Assembly (NCBI GenBank): GCA_965116665.1
Contig: OZ220709.1
Location: 3,849,200 to 3,913,199, forward strand
Length of the DNA: 64,000 bases
Reading direction: 5' to 3'
Origin: Aldehydirespirator sp965116665
GTDB lineage: Bacteria > Actinomycetota > Acidimicrobiia > Acidimicrobiales > Aldehydirespiratoraceae
A model generated the notes under the pieces. The model was not told the origin of the DNA, did not search any database, and worked only from the letters and a program-made list of their open reading frames with translations. Position numbers and translations under genes: made by a program. How positions within the stretch are numbered: the first letter of the stretch is position 1; the number at the start of each line of letters is the position of its first letter. Positions 44,763-54,003 of the stretch are shown here, one piece after another.

Positions 44763-45562
44763 ACCCCAAAGACAGCCTCTACCAGCAGCTGAGATCGCAT
44801 CTGGCCTACCTCAAGCTGACCGCAGCCGCCGAGGCCCTGCCCGCCGCCCTCGACGCCGCCACCCGCAACAAACACACCCACACCGAGTTCCTCGAACAGC
44901 TCCTCGCAGTCGAGGTCGACGCCACCGAGGCCCGCCGCCTCGCCGGGCGGATGCGCTTCGCGAACTTCCCAGCCCCCTGGAGACTCACCGACTTCGACTT
45001 CGACGCCCAACCCTCAATCGACTCAGCCCTCATTCGTGACCTCGCCACCACCAGATACACCGCCGACGCCACCAACATCTTGTTCATCGGGCCGCCCGGT
45101 GTGGGCAAGACCATGCTCGCCGTCGCATTGGGACATGAAGCCGTCGAAACCGGCCTACGCGTCTACTACACCACCGCCGCCGACCTAGCCGCCCGATGCC
45201 GCAAAGCCGCCATCGAGGGACGCTGGGCCACCACCATGCGATTCTTCGCCGGGCCCGCCGTGTTGATCATCGACGAACTCGGCTACCTCCCCATGCCCAC
45301 AGAAGACGCCAACGCCCTGTTCCAGGTCATCAGCCAGCGCTACCTCAAGAGCTCCATCATCTTGACCACCAACCGAGGCGCCAACGCCTGGGGAGACATC
45401 TTCGGCGACACCACCATCGCCGCCGCCATGCTCGACCGGCTCCTGCACCGCTGCGCCGTCATCAACATCACCGGCGACAGCTACCGCCTACGCGCCCACC
45501 AAGCCCGCAACCGTCAACACACAACTACAATCCAACCACCCCAGGGTGGGGAATTCCGCTGA
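44759..45562 (+). CDS. istB: IstB ATPase, IS21 helper
   Basis: A 267-residue AAA+ helper: Walker A GPPGVGKT, Walker B VLIIDELGYLP, sensor-like IILTTNRG, and the FGDTTIAAAMLDRLLHRC block. IstB assists IstA with target choice and remodelling. GTG at 44759 overlaps the istA stop by 4 nt (GTGA). It is intact, in contrast to istA. Confidence 0.93.
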   Translation: MNPKDSLYQQLRSHLAYLKLTAAAEALPAALDAATRNKHTHTEFLEQLLAVEVDATEARRLAGRMRFANFPAPWRLTDFDFDAQPSIDSALIRDLATTRYTADATNILFIGPPGVGKTMLAVALGHEAVETGLRVYYTTAADLAARCRKAAIEGRWATTMRFFAGPAVLIIDELGYLPMPTEDANALFQVISQRYLKSSIILTTNRGANAWGDIFGDTTIAAAMLDRLLHRCAVINITGDSYRLRAHQARNRQHTTTIQPPQGGEFR

Positions 45563-45598
45563 TCAACTCTGGGGAATTTCGCTGATCGGCGTCACTTG

Positions 45599-46465
45599 CA
45601 CCGGCCACGACCCGATATGATTCCGTATTGGGAGGATTCGGGACAGGTCTGCCTCATCGCGACAGAAACCCGACGTAAGGATGGGGCAGCGCGTCCTGTG
45701 GTATCAACGTCGGTGCCGTTGTTTGAATCTATGGACCCCAATGCTCGTGCCCTGCCCCTGTGGAAGCCCCGCCAGTTCGGTCGCGAGGGAGAGCTAGGGT
45801 CTGATCAGAATGATCTAGGAGACCGACGCCTCGAACCGAATATTGATAGCTCTTGGCTAGCAGGAGCGAGGGCTAACGGTCTGCAAGGCAGTGACGCTGA
45901 GATTGCGGAGACGCTGTTCTACGCGATCTGCGGAATCGCAGCATCTCCTCAATGGCTAGCCACACAACCCACCGAGTTCGATGACTACGCGACCCTGCCT
46001 GTTCCGTCTGACCCTGGCCTGCTTGTAGCAGCGTCGGCAACCGGACGAGAATTCGCTGCGCTCATAGACCCCTGGACAGATGTAGTTGGCATCACAAGCC
46101 CACCATTGGACGAGGCCGTGCAGGGAATCGCCGTTGCCGATTCGCCTCAGCACGGTGATCCGACTCTCGTCTACGGGAGACCGGGACAGCTTGGAGGGAA
46201 GATCGACGGCACCTCATTGCTGTGGTCTGAGGACGAGGGTTGGCGCAACATCCCACCAGATGTGTTGGACTTCAGACTGGGCGGCTACAGAGCCATCGAG
46301 AAGCACCTAGCCTACTACAAGGATAAGCCTCTGACATATGAACAAAGGGAACAGGTGACGACGATGGCGCGTCGAATTGTCGCAATCTTGGCACTAGCAC
46401 CGAAGGCGGACGATCACTTCGCCGCGGCGAAGGCGTTTGCGCTTGAACCGTTGCAGCGGTCCTAG
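45599..46465 (+). pseudogene. type IIG/ISP-like restriction-modification enzyme, C-terminal part
   Basis: 288 residues that continue the enzyme cut at 43,330: HRPRPDMIPYWEDSGQVCLIATE follows RWLYWEPEYRLL in the same frame once the IS is removed, giving a 1,075-residue protein. The part is the specificity (type ISP C-terminal-like) domain. A TTG at 45596 in the duplicated CTTG could start translation, but no ribosome site is evident. First sequence is split by two words here only for reading. Confidence 0.82.
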
Positions 46466-46607
46466 ATCGCGAACGGCTTCCGTTGGGGCATACGACGCAG
46501 AGGCAGGACGCCATTACCGACTGCCCCTTCACGTCCCTCGCCTTGGTGGTCACACGGCTCCCAAGGCCCGACGTGTGATGGGAGGGCAGCGGTGCCATCC
46601 TGTGCTG

Positions 46608-46793
46608 ATGGTTCCTTCTGTCTGTGAGATCACCTGGGGGCTGTGGGATGTCGCCCTAATAGCGGAGTGCGCCGACTGTGATGAGATGTGCGAATTCACC
46701 GACCGGGCCGACATGGAGACGTGGGCACGAGAGCACTGGCTGACCGCCCATCCCTGGGCCGAACGGGTCAGGGTCGTGAGGGTCATGCACTGA
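46608..46793 (+). CDS. small hypothetical protein
   Basis: A 61-residue protein with CADCDEMCEF near its middle and a tail WAREHWLTAHPWAERVRVVR. The CxxCxxxC-like triplet could bind metal. A decayed copy of the tail lies at 47,880-47,964, which suggests a family of small genes in this region. Start ATG at 46608 is chosen by position; a longer frame upstream is not supported. Confidence 0.45.
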   Translation: MVPSVCEITWGLWDVALIAECADCDEMCEFTDRADMETWAREHWLTAHPWAERVRVVRVMH

Positions 46794-46994
46794 TCGAACA
46801 ACAGCCAAGCTCCGGCAGGAATGCGAAGTCGTCAGCCAGCCACGAGAACGGCTGACGGCCAGCTTCTCAGTGGCGTCGGTCATCGACGGGGGTAACCCCA
46901 CCCGTGAGTTGAGAGGCCATAGCCTGCTGCGGTGGACCAGCACCTCGTGCCGCAGTTCGAGGTGGACCCCTACGAGATGTGGAGGCGCTAGCCG

Positions 46995-47813
46995 GTGTCA
47001 GGCAAGGACGCGATTCCCGCGAGGCCCAGACGGGTCAGCCCCACGGCTGTTGGTGCTGTGATCGCAGCCGTCGTGATCATCGCTGCTGTGGCCGTTGCGG
47101 TTTGGCAGGCCACCGCGTGGGAGGCCAACCCGAATCCGTCGAGCAGTGTGGGCACGTCCGGGGCGCTGAGAGGATGGCTCGCCGTAACCGCAGCGCTGAT
47201 CGCTTCCGTTGCTACGGTCGTTTTGGCTTGGTTTGCTCGCCGGTTGCCCGAAGGTGTTGGTGGTCTGCTGAAACGCTTGAACGCTGCTGAGGAGGCACGC
47301 CAAGAAGCTGAGGAAGCACGCCAGAAGGTGGAGACGGAACGAGACACACTCGCATCTTGGCTCTCACGCCCCTACTTGCACGGCGAGGCGTTCTCCGCCG
47401 AACCGTGGCGGCATGAAGCGGAAGTCCGTGTGGGCGAGCCTCGCATTGGGGACATGGTTGCACCGTTCCTGCATATCAGTCTGCCCATGGGACGCCTGCC
47501 CCAAGAATTCGTGCTCGAAAAGGAAGAATGTCGCAACTGGTTCGCAGAAATAGAGCTTGCAGAGGGCAAGGCCGTTGAGGTTGCGGTGCTCCGCTACTCG
47601 AACGTGGCATTGGTAGCCACCGTCAACACTCCCCACGACGATGAGACTGGCGCATCGCTTGCACTATTCCCGCACACGACGCCCGCAGTTCCCCAAGTCG
47701 CCTTTGGTGTGCTCCCCAGTTGGCCACAGTTCCGCGAGGCCGTGAGACAAGTCGCCACGCACAGGCTTCCAAGCCTGACTGAGTTCAGACAGCTACAGGC
47801 CAAGGATCAGTGA
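46995..47813 (+). CDS. membrane-anchored coiled-coil protein
   Basis: A 272-residue protein: two TM helices (about 16-37 and 60-80), a short coiled coil (EEARQEAEEARQKVETERD), then a soluble beta-rich domain of about 150 residues with no recognised motif. GTG start at 46995. Stands alone on the plus strand. Function unknown. Confidence 0.65.
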   Translation: MSGKDAIPARPRRVSPTAVGAVIAAVVIIAAVAVAVWQATAWEANPNPSSSVGTSGALRGWLAVTAALIASVATVVLAWFARRLPEGVGGLLKRLNAAEEARQEAEEARQKVETERDTLASWLSRPYLHGEAFSAEPWRHEAEVRVGEPRIGDMVAPFLHISLPMGRLPQEFVLEKEECRNWFAEIELAEGKAVEVAVLRYSNVALVATVNTPHDDETGASLALFPHTTPAVPQVAFGVLPSWPQFREAVRQVATHRLPSLTEFRQLQAKDQ

Positions 47814-48234
47814 TCTACCCGGAGGCCAGTGCCGGGAGGCTCGAACCGTAACGGGAATCCGCAAGATTGCGGACCATTCTGAAGTAGACGCCAGGGCACG
47901 CGAGCAGTGGCCCACCGGGCATCCGCGGGGTGGAACGGGTGCGGGTCGTGCGGGTTGTGCGATGAGAGGAGTCGTCTGATCGGCCCAAGCGGAGGGGTCA
48001 TCACCCGCTGTCGGACGCAGGTCGGACGTTCCTGTCCCGTCACATGCTGCCAGTATCCTGCGAGAGGTCTGGCCAGCGCACGGCCAGCATCCGCAGGAGC
48101 GTTATGAGCCACACAACATGCACGCTGATCGGACCATTCGGCCCGCGAACGAGCATCGGATCGCTGCCCAACTCGTCACGGACACCGGGTTTGTGATGGT
48201 GGCGCGTCGGACACCATCCGGGGACTGAGGGGCT
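47814..48234. other. 421-bp gap with decayed small-gene copy
   Basis: Between 47,880 and 47,964 the plus strand encodes ARAREQWPTGHPRG in one frame and VERVRVVRVVR in another, matching WAREHWLTAHPWAERVRVVR of the gene at 46,608 across a frameshift. Nothing else is evident. Confidence 0.5.
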
Positions 48235-49479
48235 ATGCGTCACTACCCCGTGGGAGAGCCGCTGTTCTGTTCGGAGACTCTTGACGATCACCTCGCCAAA
48301 ACAGGGCGAGCAGCAGCCGCCGTAATCCAGAGCCTCTCATGTGAAGACATCCTCAGCAAGACGCCCGAGGAGACTCTGGCGAGGGTGCTGGATGCATACG
48401 GCAGGGAACGCACACGCCTGGACAGCGACACCACCAGATCGAGACAGACTGATACGAGGATAGACGTCCAGCACGACTTCGCCAGAGGTGGGCCGTATGG
48501 CTACCCGGTCTATGTCGCTGGTGCGAAGATCGAACTTGTGACGACCTTCATCGGGCCTGATGTGTTCACTCTGCGGCCCAGCACGTTCACCCTCAACCCT
48601 CCCCGCGGATACGTCAAGGACAACACAGTCGTGGTCGGATGCCGTATCCCCATGGATGTCCTAGAAGCAGAGGTGGCTGGGGCTGCACAGGAAATGAAGG
48701 AGACCTTGGGACGCATCGAGGGCACTCTCCGTCAGATCGAGGCTGATACCGACCGGTGGGAATCCCAGTTGCATGATCGCCTGAGGCAGGAAATCGAAGC
48801 ACGCCGCACGAACTGTCTCACGATGGAAGAGACCTCACGACTCCTTGGCTTCCCCACTGAGGACGACAGTGTGGACACGACGACCTACGTGGTGCCCATC
48901 CCCCAACGCGAACCGAGAAAGAGCACTACACCTCCACGAACACGCGAACCAGCTAACAGAGACCCTCGAATCAGCGACGAAGACTTCGCCTCCATCATTG
49001 CGGACATCCAGCGCACACTCGCCTCATTTGAACGACTCCCTCTGGGTCGGGTGGACTCACCGGAGGAACATCTGAGGAACGAGATCATTACGGCATTGCA
49101 GCCTCAGGGACCAGCGACGGGCGAGTCATACAGCAAACGGGGCAAGAGTGACATCTACCTGCCGCACGCTGGCAACGCCGTGTTCCTAGCGGAATGCAAG
49201 TGGTGGGGAGGCAAGAAGGCGTTCGCTGAGGAAGCTCTGCCACAGCTATTGGACCGGTACGTCATTTGGCGCGATACGCATACGGCCATGATCTTGTTCA
49301 TACGGAACAAGAACGCCACCGCGGTCATCGACAAGGCTGTTGACGCGATCCGGTCTCATCCCCGGTTCGTGGCCGAGCTAGAACGCATCGGAGACGTGCG
49401 AACGTTCAGACTCCACCACGACGGTGACGAAGCCCGGTTCCTGAGGCTCGCCCTACTAGCGGCAGTCATCGTTCGTTGA
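48235..49479 (+). CDS. PD-(D/E)XK nuclease-like protein
   Basis: A 414-residue protein. The C-terminal part has a restriction-nuclease core: GKSDIYLPHAGNAVFLAECKWWGG (Asp ... Glu-x-Lys), with a following helix QLLDRYVIWRD. The middle has a coiled coil (EMKETLGRIEGTLRQIEADTD). The N-terminal about 150 residues are unrecognised. Start ATG at 48235 with GAGGGG upstream. A role in cutting foreign DNA is plausible from the fold and setting. Confidence 0.72.
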   Translation: MRHYPVGEPLFCSETLDDHLAKTGRAAAAVIQSLSCEDILSKTPEETLARVLDAYGRERTRLDSDTTRSRQTDTRIDVQHDFARGGPYGYPVYVAGAKIELVTTFIGPDVFTLRPSTFTLNPPRGYVKDNTVVVGCRIPMDVLEAEVAGAAQEMKETLGRIEGTLRQIEADTDRWESQLHDRLRQEIEARRTNCLTMEETSRLLGFPTEDDSVDTTTYVVPIPQREPRKSTTPPRTREPANRDPRISDEDFASIIADIQRTLASFERLPLGRVDSPEEHLRNEIITALQPQGPATGESYSKRGKSDIYLPHAGNAVFLAECKWWGGKKAFAEEALPQLLDRYVIWRDTHTAMILFIRNKNATAVIDKAVDAIRSHPRFVAELERIGDVRTFRLHHDGDEARFLRLALLAAVIVR

Positions 49480-49553
49480 CGACAGGCATCAGCAGACCCG
49501 TTGAGCACGATGGCCTAGCTTATTGTCGGCACTGGAGAGGGTAGAGCGTGCTC

Positions 49554-50183
49554 TCAACCCCTGGGCCGATACTTCGTGTCGTTGAGAGCCTCAGCCCACA
49601 ACGCCTTCCACCCGTCAGGTTCTTCCACGGGGTAGCCGGGGTTGCTCCCGCATCTCCGGCAATGGAACGAGTGAACTGCTGAGCAGGGCGACATCTGGAA
49701 GCAGACGGAGCACCTACCCATGATGACTTCATCGCCCGGAACCTCTGTGGGGTATGCCCACCCATCCTCAAAGTCCTCCTCATTGAGGAAGTCGTCCACC
49801 CACCATCCGATCCGTAGGTTGTCGCCGTCTTCGTCAGCCGCAGGTTCGCTCCCCAACAGGATCATCGCCCCTTGGTGGGCAGCCAACATCTTCTCGGCTG
49901 TCGTCCAGTCGAACTCGGTGATCGGCTTGACTTCAACCAAGAACTTCTGCTCGGTGGTGACGGCCGTCTCGCCGTCCCCGTTGCTGTATTGAACGGCGGG
50001 GAACGTCAGCAGGAAATCGGGGAACCAGCCGTCCAGATCAAACGGGTGGTAGCTCCAGTCAACTCCCAGTCGGTCAAGAAACGCTGCCCAGCGAGCCTCC
50101 GTCCTTGAATCGAACAGGACTCCCTTGTACCTGGTCGGGACTGACTGGATTCGGTAATCATCCGACACAGCAGGCACCTCCAT
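49554..50183 (-). CDS. PD-(D/E)XK-like protein with C-terminal zinc ribbon
   Basis: A 209-residue protein: YKGVLFDSRTEARWAAFLD, a YHPF-type strand, WFPDFLL and VEVKP give the R-E-A ... PDF ... E-x-K layout of a VRR-Nuc/phage-type nuclease. A four-Cys ribbon follows (CSVCFQMSPC ... CRRC). ATG at 50183 is the first Met before the conserved part. Isolated and opposite to its neighbours. Confidence 0.72.
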   Translation of the reverse strand: MEVPAVSDDYRIQSVPTRYKGVLFDSRTEARWAAFLDRLGVDWSYHPFDLDGWFPDFLLTFPAVQYSNGDGETAVTTEQKFLVEVKPITEFDWTTAEKMLAAHQGAMILLGSEPAADEDGDNLRIGWWVDDFLNEEDFEDGWAYPTEVPGDEVIMGRCSVCFQMSPCSAVHSFHCRRCGSNPGYPVEEPDGWKALWAEALNDTKYRPRG

Positions 50184-50402
50184 GCACGCCCCGTAGAGGT
50201 TAGGCGGGATGCCATCCAGACCCCCGCGTTTGCCTAGGTCACAGGGGCGCGAAAGCCGAGGAGCGAGAGCTGACGAGAAGCTGGAGTGGCATTTGTTCAG
50301 GTTGCCGCCAGCGGCCTCCAAGGAGACCCGGTTGAGACCGGGGCGACCCCCTCCGGTGCTGGTGGTTGATTCAGCCGAACGGGTACGGCTACGGTTCGGC
50401 CC

Positions 50403-50509
50403 GCCACTCAACACCGGGACTAGCCGAAAGTCCCGCATGAAACCAGGCCATGTGTTGGCCACAGCGCTGCCATGGCTCTCCCTGGCCAGGTTTCAAGGTG
50501 TTGAGTGGC
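50403..50509. promoter_or_regulatory. 107-nt branched inverted-repeat element
   Basis: Outer stem GCCACTCAACACC (50403-50415) with GGTGTTGAGTGGC (50497-50509), 13 bp perfect. Inside: hairpin GGGAC/GTCCC (50416-50434), and a long arm TGAAACCAGGCCA (50438-50450) with TGGCCAGGTTTCA (50483-50495), one mismatch. It ends 30 nt before the lipoprotein start codon. Confidence 0.75.
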
Positions 50510-50539
50510 TTCAGCGCCAACCAACCAGGGGGAGCCACC

Positions 50540-51892
50540 ATGCCCCGGCCTCGCATCTTCGCCGCAGGGATCGCCTTGGCGCTGGTGGCCGCGGCTTGTG
50601 GGGGCGGTGAGGACGGCGACCCTGCCGATGCTGCTGGGGGAGCAGACCCGGCCGCGGCTGCGTCCGATGCGGATGCCTCAGAAGACACATCCCCCGAAGT
50701 GCCAGTCATGACGGACTCTGATCAGCAAGAGGACGCTCCCTCGGAGACTGCCACCACATCACCGGTTGAGCCGGAAGCACCCGCCGAGCCGGACACGGTG
50801 GTCGAGTATGTGCCGATCCAGTTGGGTGACAGGTTCGGGTGGTGCGCTGAAGTGCAGGCAACCTGGGATGACTACGACCGGTCGCGGGCGAAGATGCTCG
50901 CTGCTGAGACGGCCCTCCAGGAGGCCGAGGATGCTTACGGCTCAGCCACAGACGAACTCGACCGCGCTGAGGCGCTCATCGAATTGGAGAAGGCACAGAG
51001 AATCTTCCCGGAAGCGGTAGAGGCCCATGACTCCGGTCGGCATCGGGCAGCCAACGGGGTGGCCTGGACATACCAACTGCAAAGTGGCGGCTCGACACAT
51101 CCGCAGGGGGTGGCCTACAAGCGAGCGTGGTCGGCGTTCGTTGACCATGCCGACGAACCCACCTTGGCTGCCATCGACGGCTACGAGGAGGCCCTGGCTG
51201 CTCTCGATGCCGGAACCCAAGCCGAGGAGGATGTGCAGCAAGCCAGAGAAGCCCATCAGAGCGCCGTTGCGGAAATGGAGTCCATCCGCAACGCACCCAT
51301 CTATGTTGATTTCGGCCCGACTTTGGAGTTGCAGGCCCCCATCAACGCCGAGCACTACGCCGCTGTCGAAGCGCTCGGCCCTCCTCCCCCTACTTCTTGG
51401 CAGAGCGCCGAAGAGATATCGGAAGCTTGGCAAGCTGCGCTGCTAAGGATCGAGGACGCCCTCGACACATTGGAATACGCAGACGAAGCAGACGCCGTTC
51501 TCGATACCTTCATTCCGCTCGTCGCACCCATAGAGAACGATGGTGAAGCCGACTACGGGGTTGAGGCAATCAACCGTTGGAGCGACTCCGTTAGGCAGCT
51601 AGCAGAAGCCCGTAGTGATGCCCTTCGGGGTGCCCTTCGTGACTATGGGAACAAGCTCGATACCGAAGCCCGCGAAGCAAGGGAGGCCGAGTATCAAGCG
51701 GCCGCGGCTGCGGAAGCTGCTGCCTACAACGCCCTCGCAAACGCCCAGCTCCAGCAGGGGAACACCATCGCCGCGCTGAACGAGGCCGTCGATTGGGCCA
51801 AGACTGCCCTGCTCGACGCTCTGGCGGCGACCATTCCCGACAGCGCGGCGTACCACGCCTACCGGCTGTCGTTCCAGGAGTCATGCGCCTAG
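50540..51892 (+). CDS. predicted lipoprotein, Ala/Glu-rich
   Basis: A 450-residue protein with a signal peptide and lipobox (ALALVAAAC, Cys near residue 21), a Thr/Pro/Asp/Glu-rich linker to about residue 95, then Ala/Glu-rich helices likely to form coiled coils. ATG at 50540 follows GGGGGAG. It is expected outside, tethered to the membrane. No enzymatic motif. Confidence 0.75.
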   Translation: MPRPRIFAAGIALALVAAACGGGEDGDPADAAGGADPAAAASDADASEDTSPEVPVMTDSDQQEDAPSETATTSPVEPEAPAEPDTVVEYVPIQLGDRFGWCAEVQATWDDYDRSRAKMLAAETALQEAEDAYGSATDELDRAEALIELEKAQRIFPEAVEAHDSGRHRAANGVAWTYQLQSGGSTHPQGVAYKRAWSAFVDHADEPTLAAIDGYEEALAALDAGTQAEEDVQQAREAHQSAVAEMESIRNAPIYVDFGPTLELQAPINAEHYAAVEALGPPPPTSWQSAEEISEAWQAALLRIEDALDTLEYADEADAVLDTFIPLVAPIENDGEADYGVEAINRWSDSVRQLAEARSDALRGALRDYGNKLDTEAREAREAEYQAAAAAEAAAYNALANAQLQQGNTIAALNEAVDWAKTALLDALAATIPDSAAYHAYRLSFQESCA

Positions 51893-52173
51893 CCCACCAA
51901 CGTGCCTTCTCGATACTGCCTGGCGTAGGCAGTGTTCGCCGCCCTGCACCTGTCGCATCGGCATCCAAAGTCCGAGTAGCCGTAGCGGGTGCCGTGTGGG
52001 ATGTCCTTGGACTTCTTCAACTTGGCCGAATAGCGAGCCTGGGAAGCTCTGATCGAGTCTCTATTCGCTGCCCGGTACTCCCGCAGGTACTCCCGATTCG
52101 CTGCTCTGCACGCGTCGCATCGGCACCCGTGGTGGACGTAGGTCTGGCGCTTGCCGTGCTCGATCTCCGACAC
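51889..52173 (-). CDS. small protein with two CxC...C metal-binding repeats
   Basis: A 94-residue protein made of two copies of a unit HG...Y...GCRCDxCRAAN...YxR (YVHHGCRCDACRAAN and YSDFGCRCDRCRAAN). Similar units occur in small phage and actinobacterial proteins; a zinc site is likely and nucleic-acid binding possible. It overlaps the lipoprotein gene tail to tail by 4 nt. Confidence 0.65.
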   Translation of the reverse strand: MSEIEHGKRQTYVHHGCRCDACRAANREYLREYRAANRDSIRASQARYSAKLKKSKDIPHGTRYGYSDFGCRCDRCRAANTAYARQYREGTLVG

Positions 52174-52411
52174 GGCGGCGCATCTTACGCCAGCCGAAGT
52201 TCTTGCCAGTAATCGTCACAAGATATCTCCATCGGGGACGCCGCCCGATGTCTAATGAGGCTTTAGTTCGCCAAGCCGATCAGGTGTGACCAGATGGTTG
52301 AGGGCTTGCCGGGTGCAGCAGCGACGTTCCTTCGCTGCTTGTGTCGGGTCGAGTTCCGCCAGGAAGGGGGCAACACCCGGCACGGTGCTTCGGAATGCTC
52401 ACCGCATACCC

Positions 52412-53227
52412 TCAACTTGTCGAGCTTGCGCCCGACGAGAGTTCAAGTTCTTCGGTCATCTGCCGGTCAGCTTCCGCCTTCCGAGCGTCGATCTTCGCTT
52501 TGACAGCGGGAAACCAACGAGTGCTTCCCCGGCGTGCTCGTTGGTCGGGGTCATGGCTGTAGCAGAAGTTGTCGCAGTGGTGAGAACGTCGATGAGAAGA
52601 GGCTTTGGCTTGGACAAGGATGAGCAGCCTGCGACATGTCTTGCATCGTCGTCGCCGCAGTTCGGCAGCGACTTCCGCTTCTCGTTGAGTCTGCGCCGCT
52701 AGCTGCTGAGCCAAGACCCTTTCGAGGTCGGCTTCCCGAGCGGCTTCCCGTTCGATTATCCCAGGATCGCGATGGAGTCGCTTGTAGCACCTATGGCACA
52801 ACCCGCGCGCGGCGTGAGGTTTTGTCTCTCCGCATTCGCCGCACTCGACTACGTTGGACTTCACGTAGCAGCTCCGGCACAAACCGCGAGCGATATGAAT
52901 GCGTGTCCTGCCGCATTCGCTGCACTCGATCAACTGGTTGCTGTCGGGATTCCTGCTCCGGTAGCAGTCTTCGCACAGACCGTTCCCCACCAGCGACCGT
53001 TCGTTGCCGCAGTCGGAGCACACCACACGCTCCTTCGGGCCATAGCCGCTACGTTCGCGTCCATAGCAAGCACCGCACAATCCCCGGCCACCGTAGGGGC
53101 GTGTCCGTCCGCACTCTGAGCAAACAACCAGACAACTGCGCTGATAGCAGGCACCGCACAACCCGTTGGCACCATAAGGGCGCGTCCTGCCGCATTCAGG
53201 GCACACAATCAGGCGGCTACGCCCCAC
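52412..53227 (-). CDS. multi-zinc-ribbon protein (five repeats)
   Basis: A 271-residue protein. Five ribbons of about 30 residues, each CxxCG...R...GLCxxCY (for example CPECGRTRPYGANGLCGACY), fill residues 9-165. A charged helix follows (AAREADLERVLAQQLAAQ), then a C-terminal motif CKTCRR ... HHCDNFCYSHDP. A paralogue with the same plan is at 59,694. No known function; the plan suits nucleic-acid or protein recognition. Confidence 0.75.
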   Translation of the reverse strand: MGRSRLIVCPECGRTRPYGANGLCGACYQRSCLVVCSECGRTRPYGGRGLCGACYGRERSGYGPKERVVCSDCGNERSLVGNGLCEDCYRSRNPDSNQLIECSECGRTRIHIARGLCRSCYVKSNVVECGECGETKPHAARGLCHRCYKRLHRDPGIIEREAAREADLERVLAQQLAAQTQREAEVAAELRRRRCKTCRRLLILVQAKASSHRRSHHCDNFCYSHDPDQRARRGSTRWFPAVKAKIDARKAEADRQMTEELELSSGASSTS

Positions 53228-53272
53228 CTCACTACACCATCGCCACTTATCGGGCTTGCGCCTGAAGAGACT

Positions 53273-53719
53273 TCAACTTCTTGCTCCTCCTGCCTCCACC
53301 CGAAACACCCCGGAGGTTGTGACTATCCCTCCTGGGCCTACTGCTGTCAGGCTCCAGGGTGCGTCATAAGACACCGAAGTCCACAACGTCTTAGAACGTC
53401 GATAATCAAGCAGATTGTCGAACTCCCACACGTAGTGAATGTCCCAGCCTCTATCGATGTTGAAGTCGATCCACGCACACGACGTGTTCTCCACCGCAAC
53501 GATGAACTTGTTGCCTTGTGCCGTGAAGCCGGTCGTCGGAGGGGGAACCCCCGCTTCCTGGCGTACCGGATCGCACGCTGGTCGCTCCTGCGACCACATC
53601 CTTTCCGACAGCGACACGGCAACGTCCCAAGAGCCATCCATCGGCCCGAAGAACATGGCCACCCCGAACACCAGCAATACCGCCCACACGACAGGCGCTA
53701 CCATCCAGACGCTCCTCAT
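53273..53719 (-). CDS. small membrane-anchored or secreted protein
   Basis: A 148-residue protein with one N-terminal hydrophobic helix (VVWAVLLVFGVAMFFG) and a short extracytoplasmic part with a likely disulfide pair (ERPACDP, NTSCAW). Lies 45 nt downstream... of no same-strand gene's promoter region that I can identify; order on the minus strand is pilin-like gene, this gene, zinc-ribbon gene. Function unknown. Confidence 0.55.
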   Translation of the reverse strand: MRSVWMVAPVVWAVLLVFGVAMFFGPMDGSWDVAVSLSERMWSQERPACDPVRQEAGVPPPTTGFTAQGNKFIVAVENTSCAWIDFNIDRGWDIHYVWEFDNLLDYRRSKTLWTSVSYDAPWSLTAVGPGGIVTTSGVFRVEAGGARS

Positions 53720-53893
53720 CGAGAGCTTCTGCCTCCACAGGAAATCTCTCTCATGAATGCCGGGGCCGATCAGAGTTGCCTGTAACTAGGTTTGTGTCCA
53801 GGAGAAGCACGTTTCTCCCCTAGTCAGCATCGGAGAAGCAGGGCGCGCAGAAAGAGTGGCCGTGTCCGCCATCGACTTCTCAGCCACTTGATG

Positions 53894-53922
53894 AGTGGTC
53901 GCCCTCCGACCACTGCCGGAGG
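53894..53922. other. two overlapping, exclusive hairpins
   Basis: AGTGGTCG/CGACCACT (53894-53901 with 53907-53914) and CCTCCG/CGGAGG (53903-53908 with 53917-53922) share bases, so only one can form. Located about 80 nt past the pilin-like stop. GGAGAA/TTCTCC at 53801-53818 is another small hairpin in this 284-bp gap. Confidence 0.5.
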
Positions 53923-54003
53923 GTTTGCCTACGAGCGTTGAAGGGGGCGGGCCACCAACGGATCATGCCAGCATCCCGCCGCCTCATCGAGAACGAACTG
54001 TCC

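Larger units (their letters stand above)
43331..45594 (+). mobile_element. IS21-family insertion sequence
   Basis: A 2,264-bp element with istA and istB. Ends: TGACGGCGATCA (43331-43342) and the complement of TGACGCCGATCA (45583-45594). Flanking CTTG at 43327-43330 and 45595-45598 is a 4-bp target duplication. Deleting the element and one CTTG rejoins CGACTCTTGCACCGG, restoring the host frame (R-L-L-H-R). High GC differs from the interrupted gene. Confidence 0.93.

Noticed and set aside
40970..46465. Full type ISP enzyme
   Set aside because: No helicase motifs between nuclease and methylase; length fits a single-chain type IIG-like enzyme.
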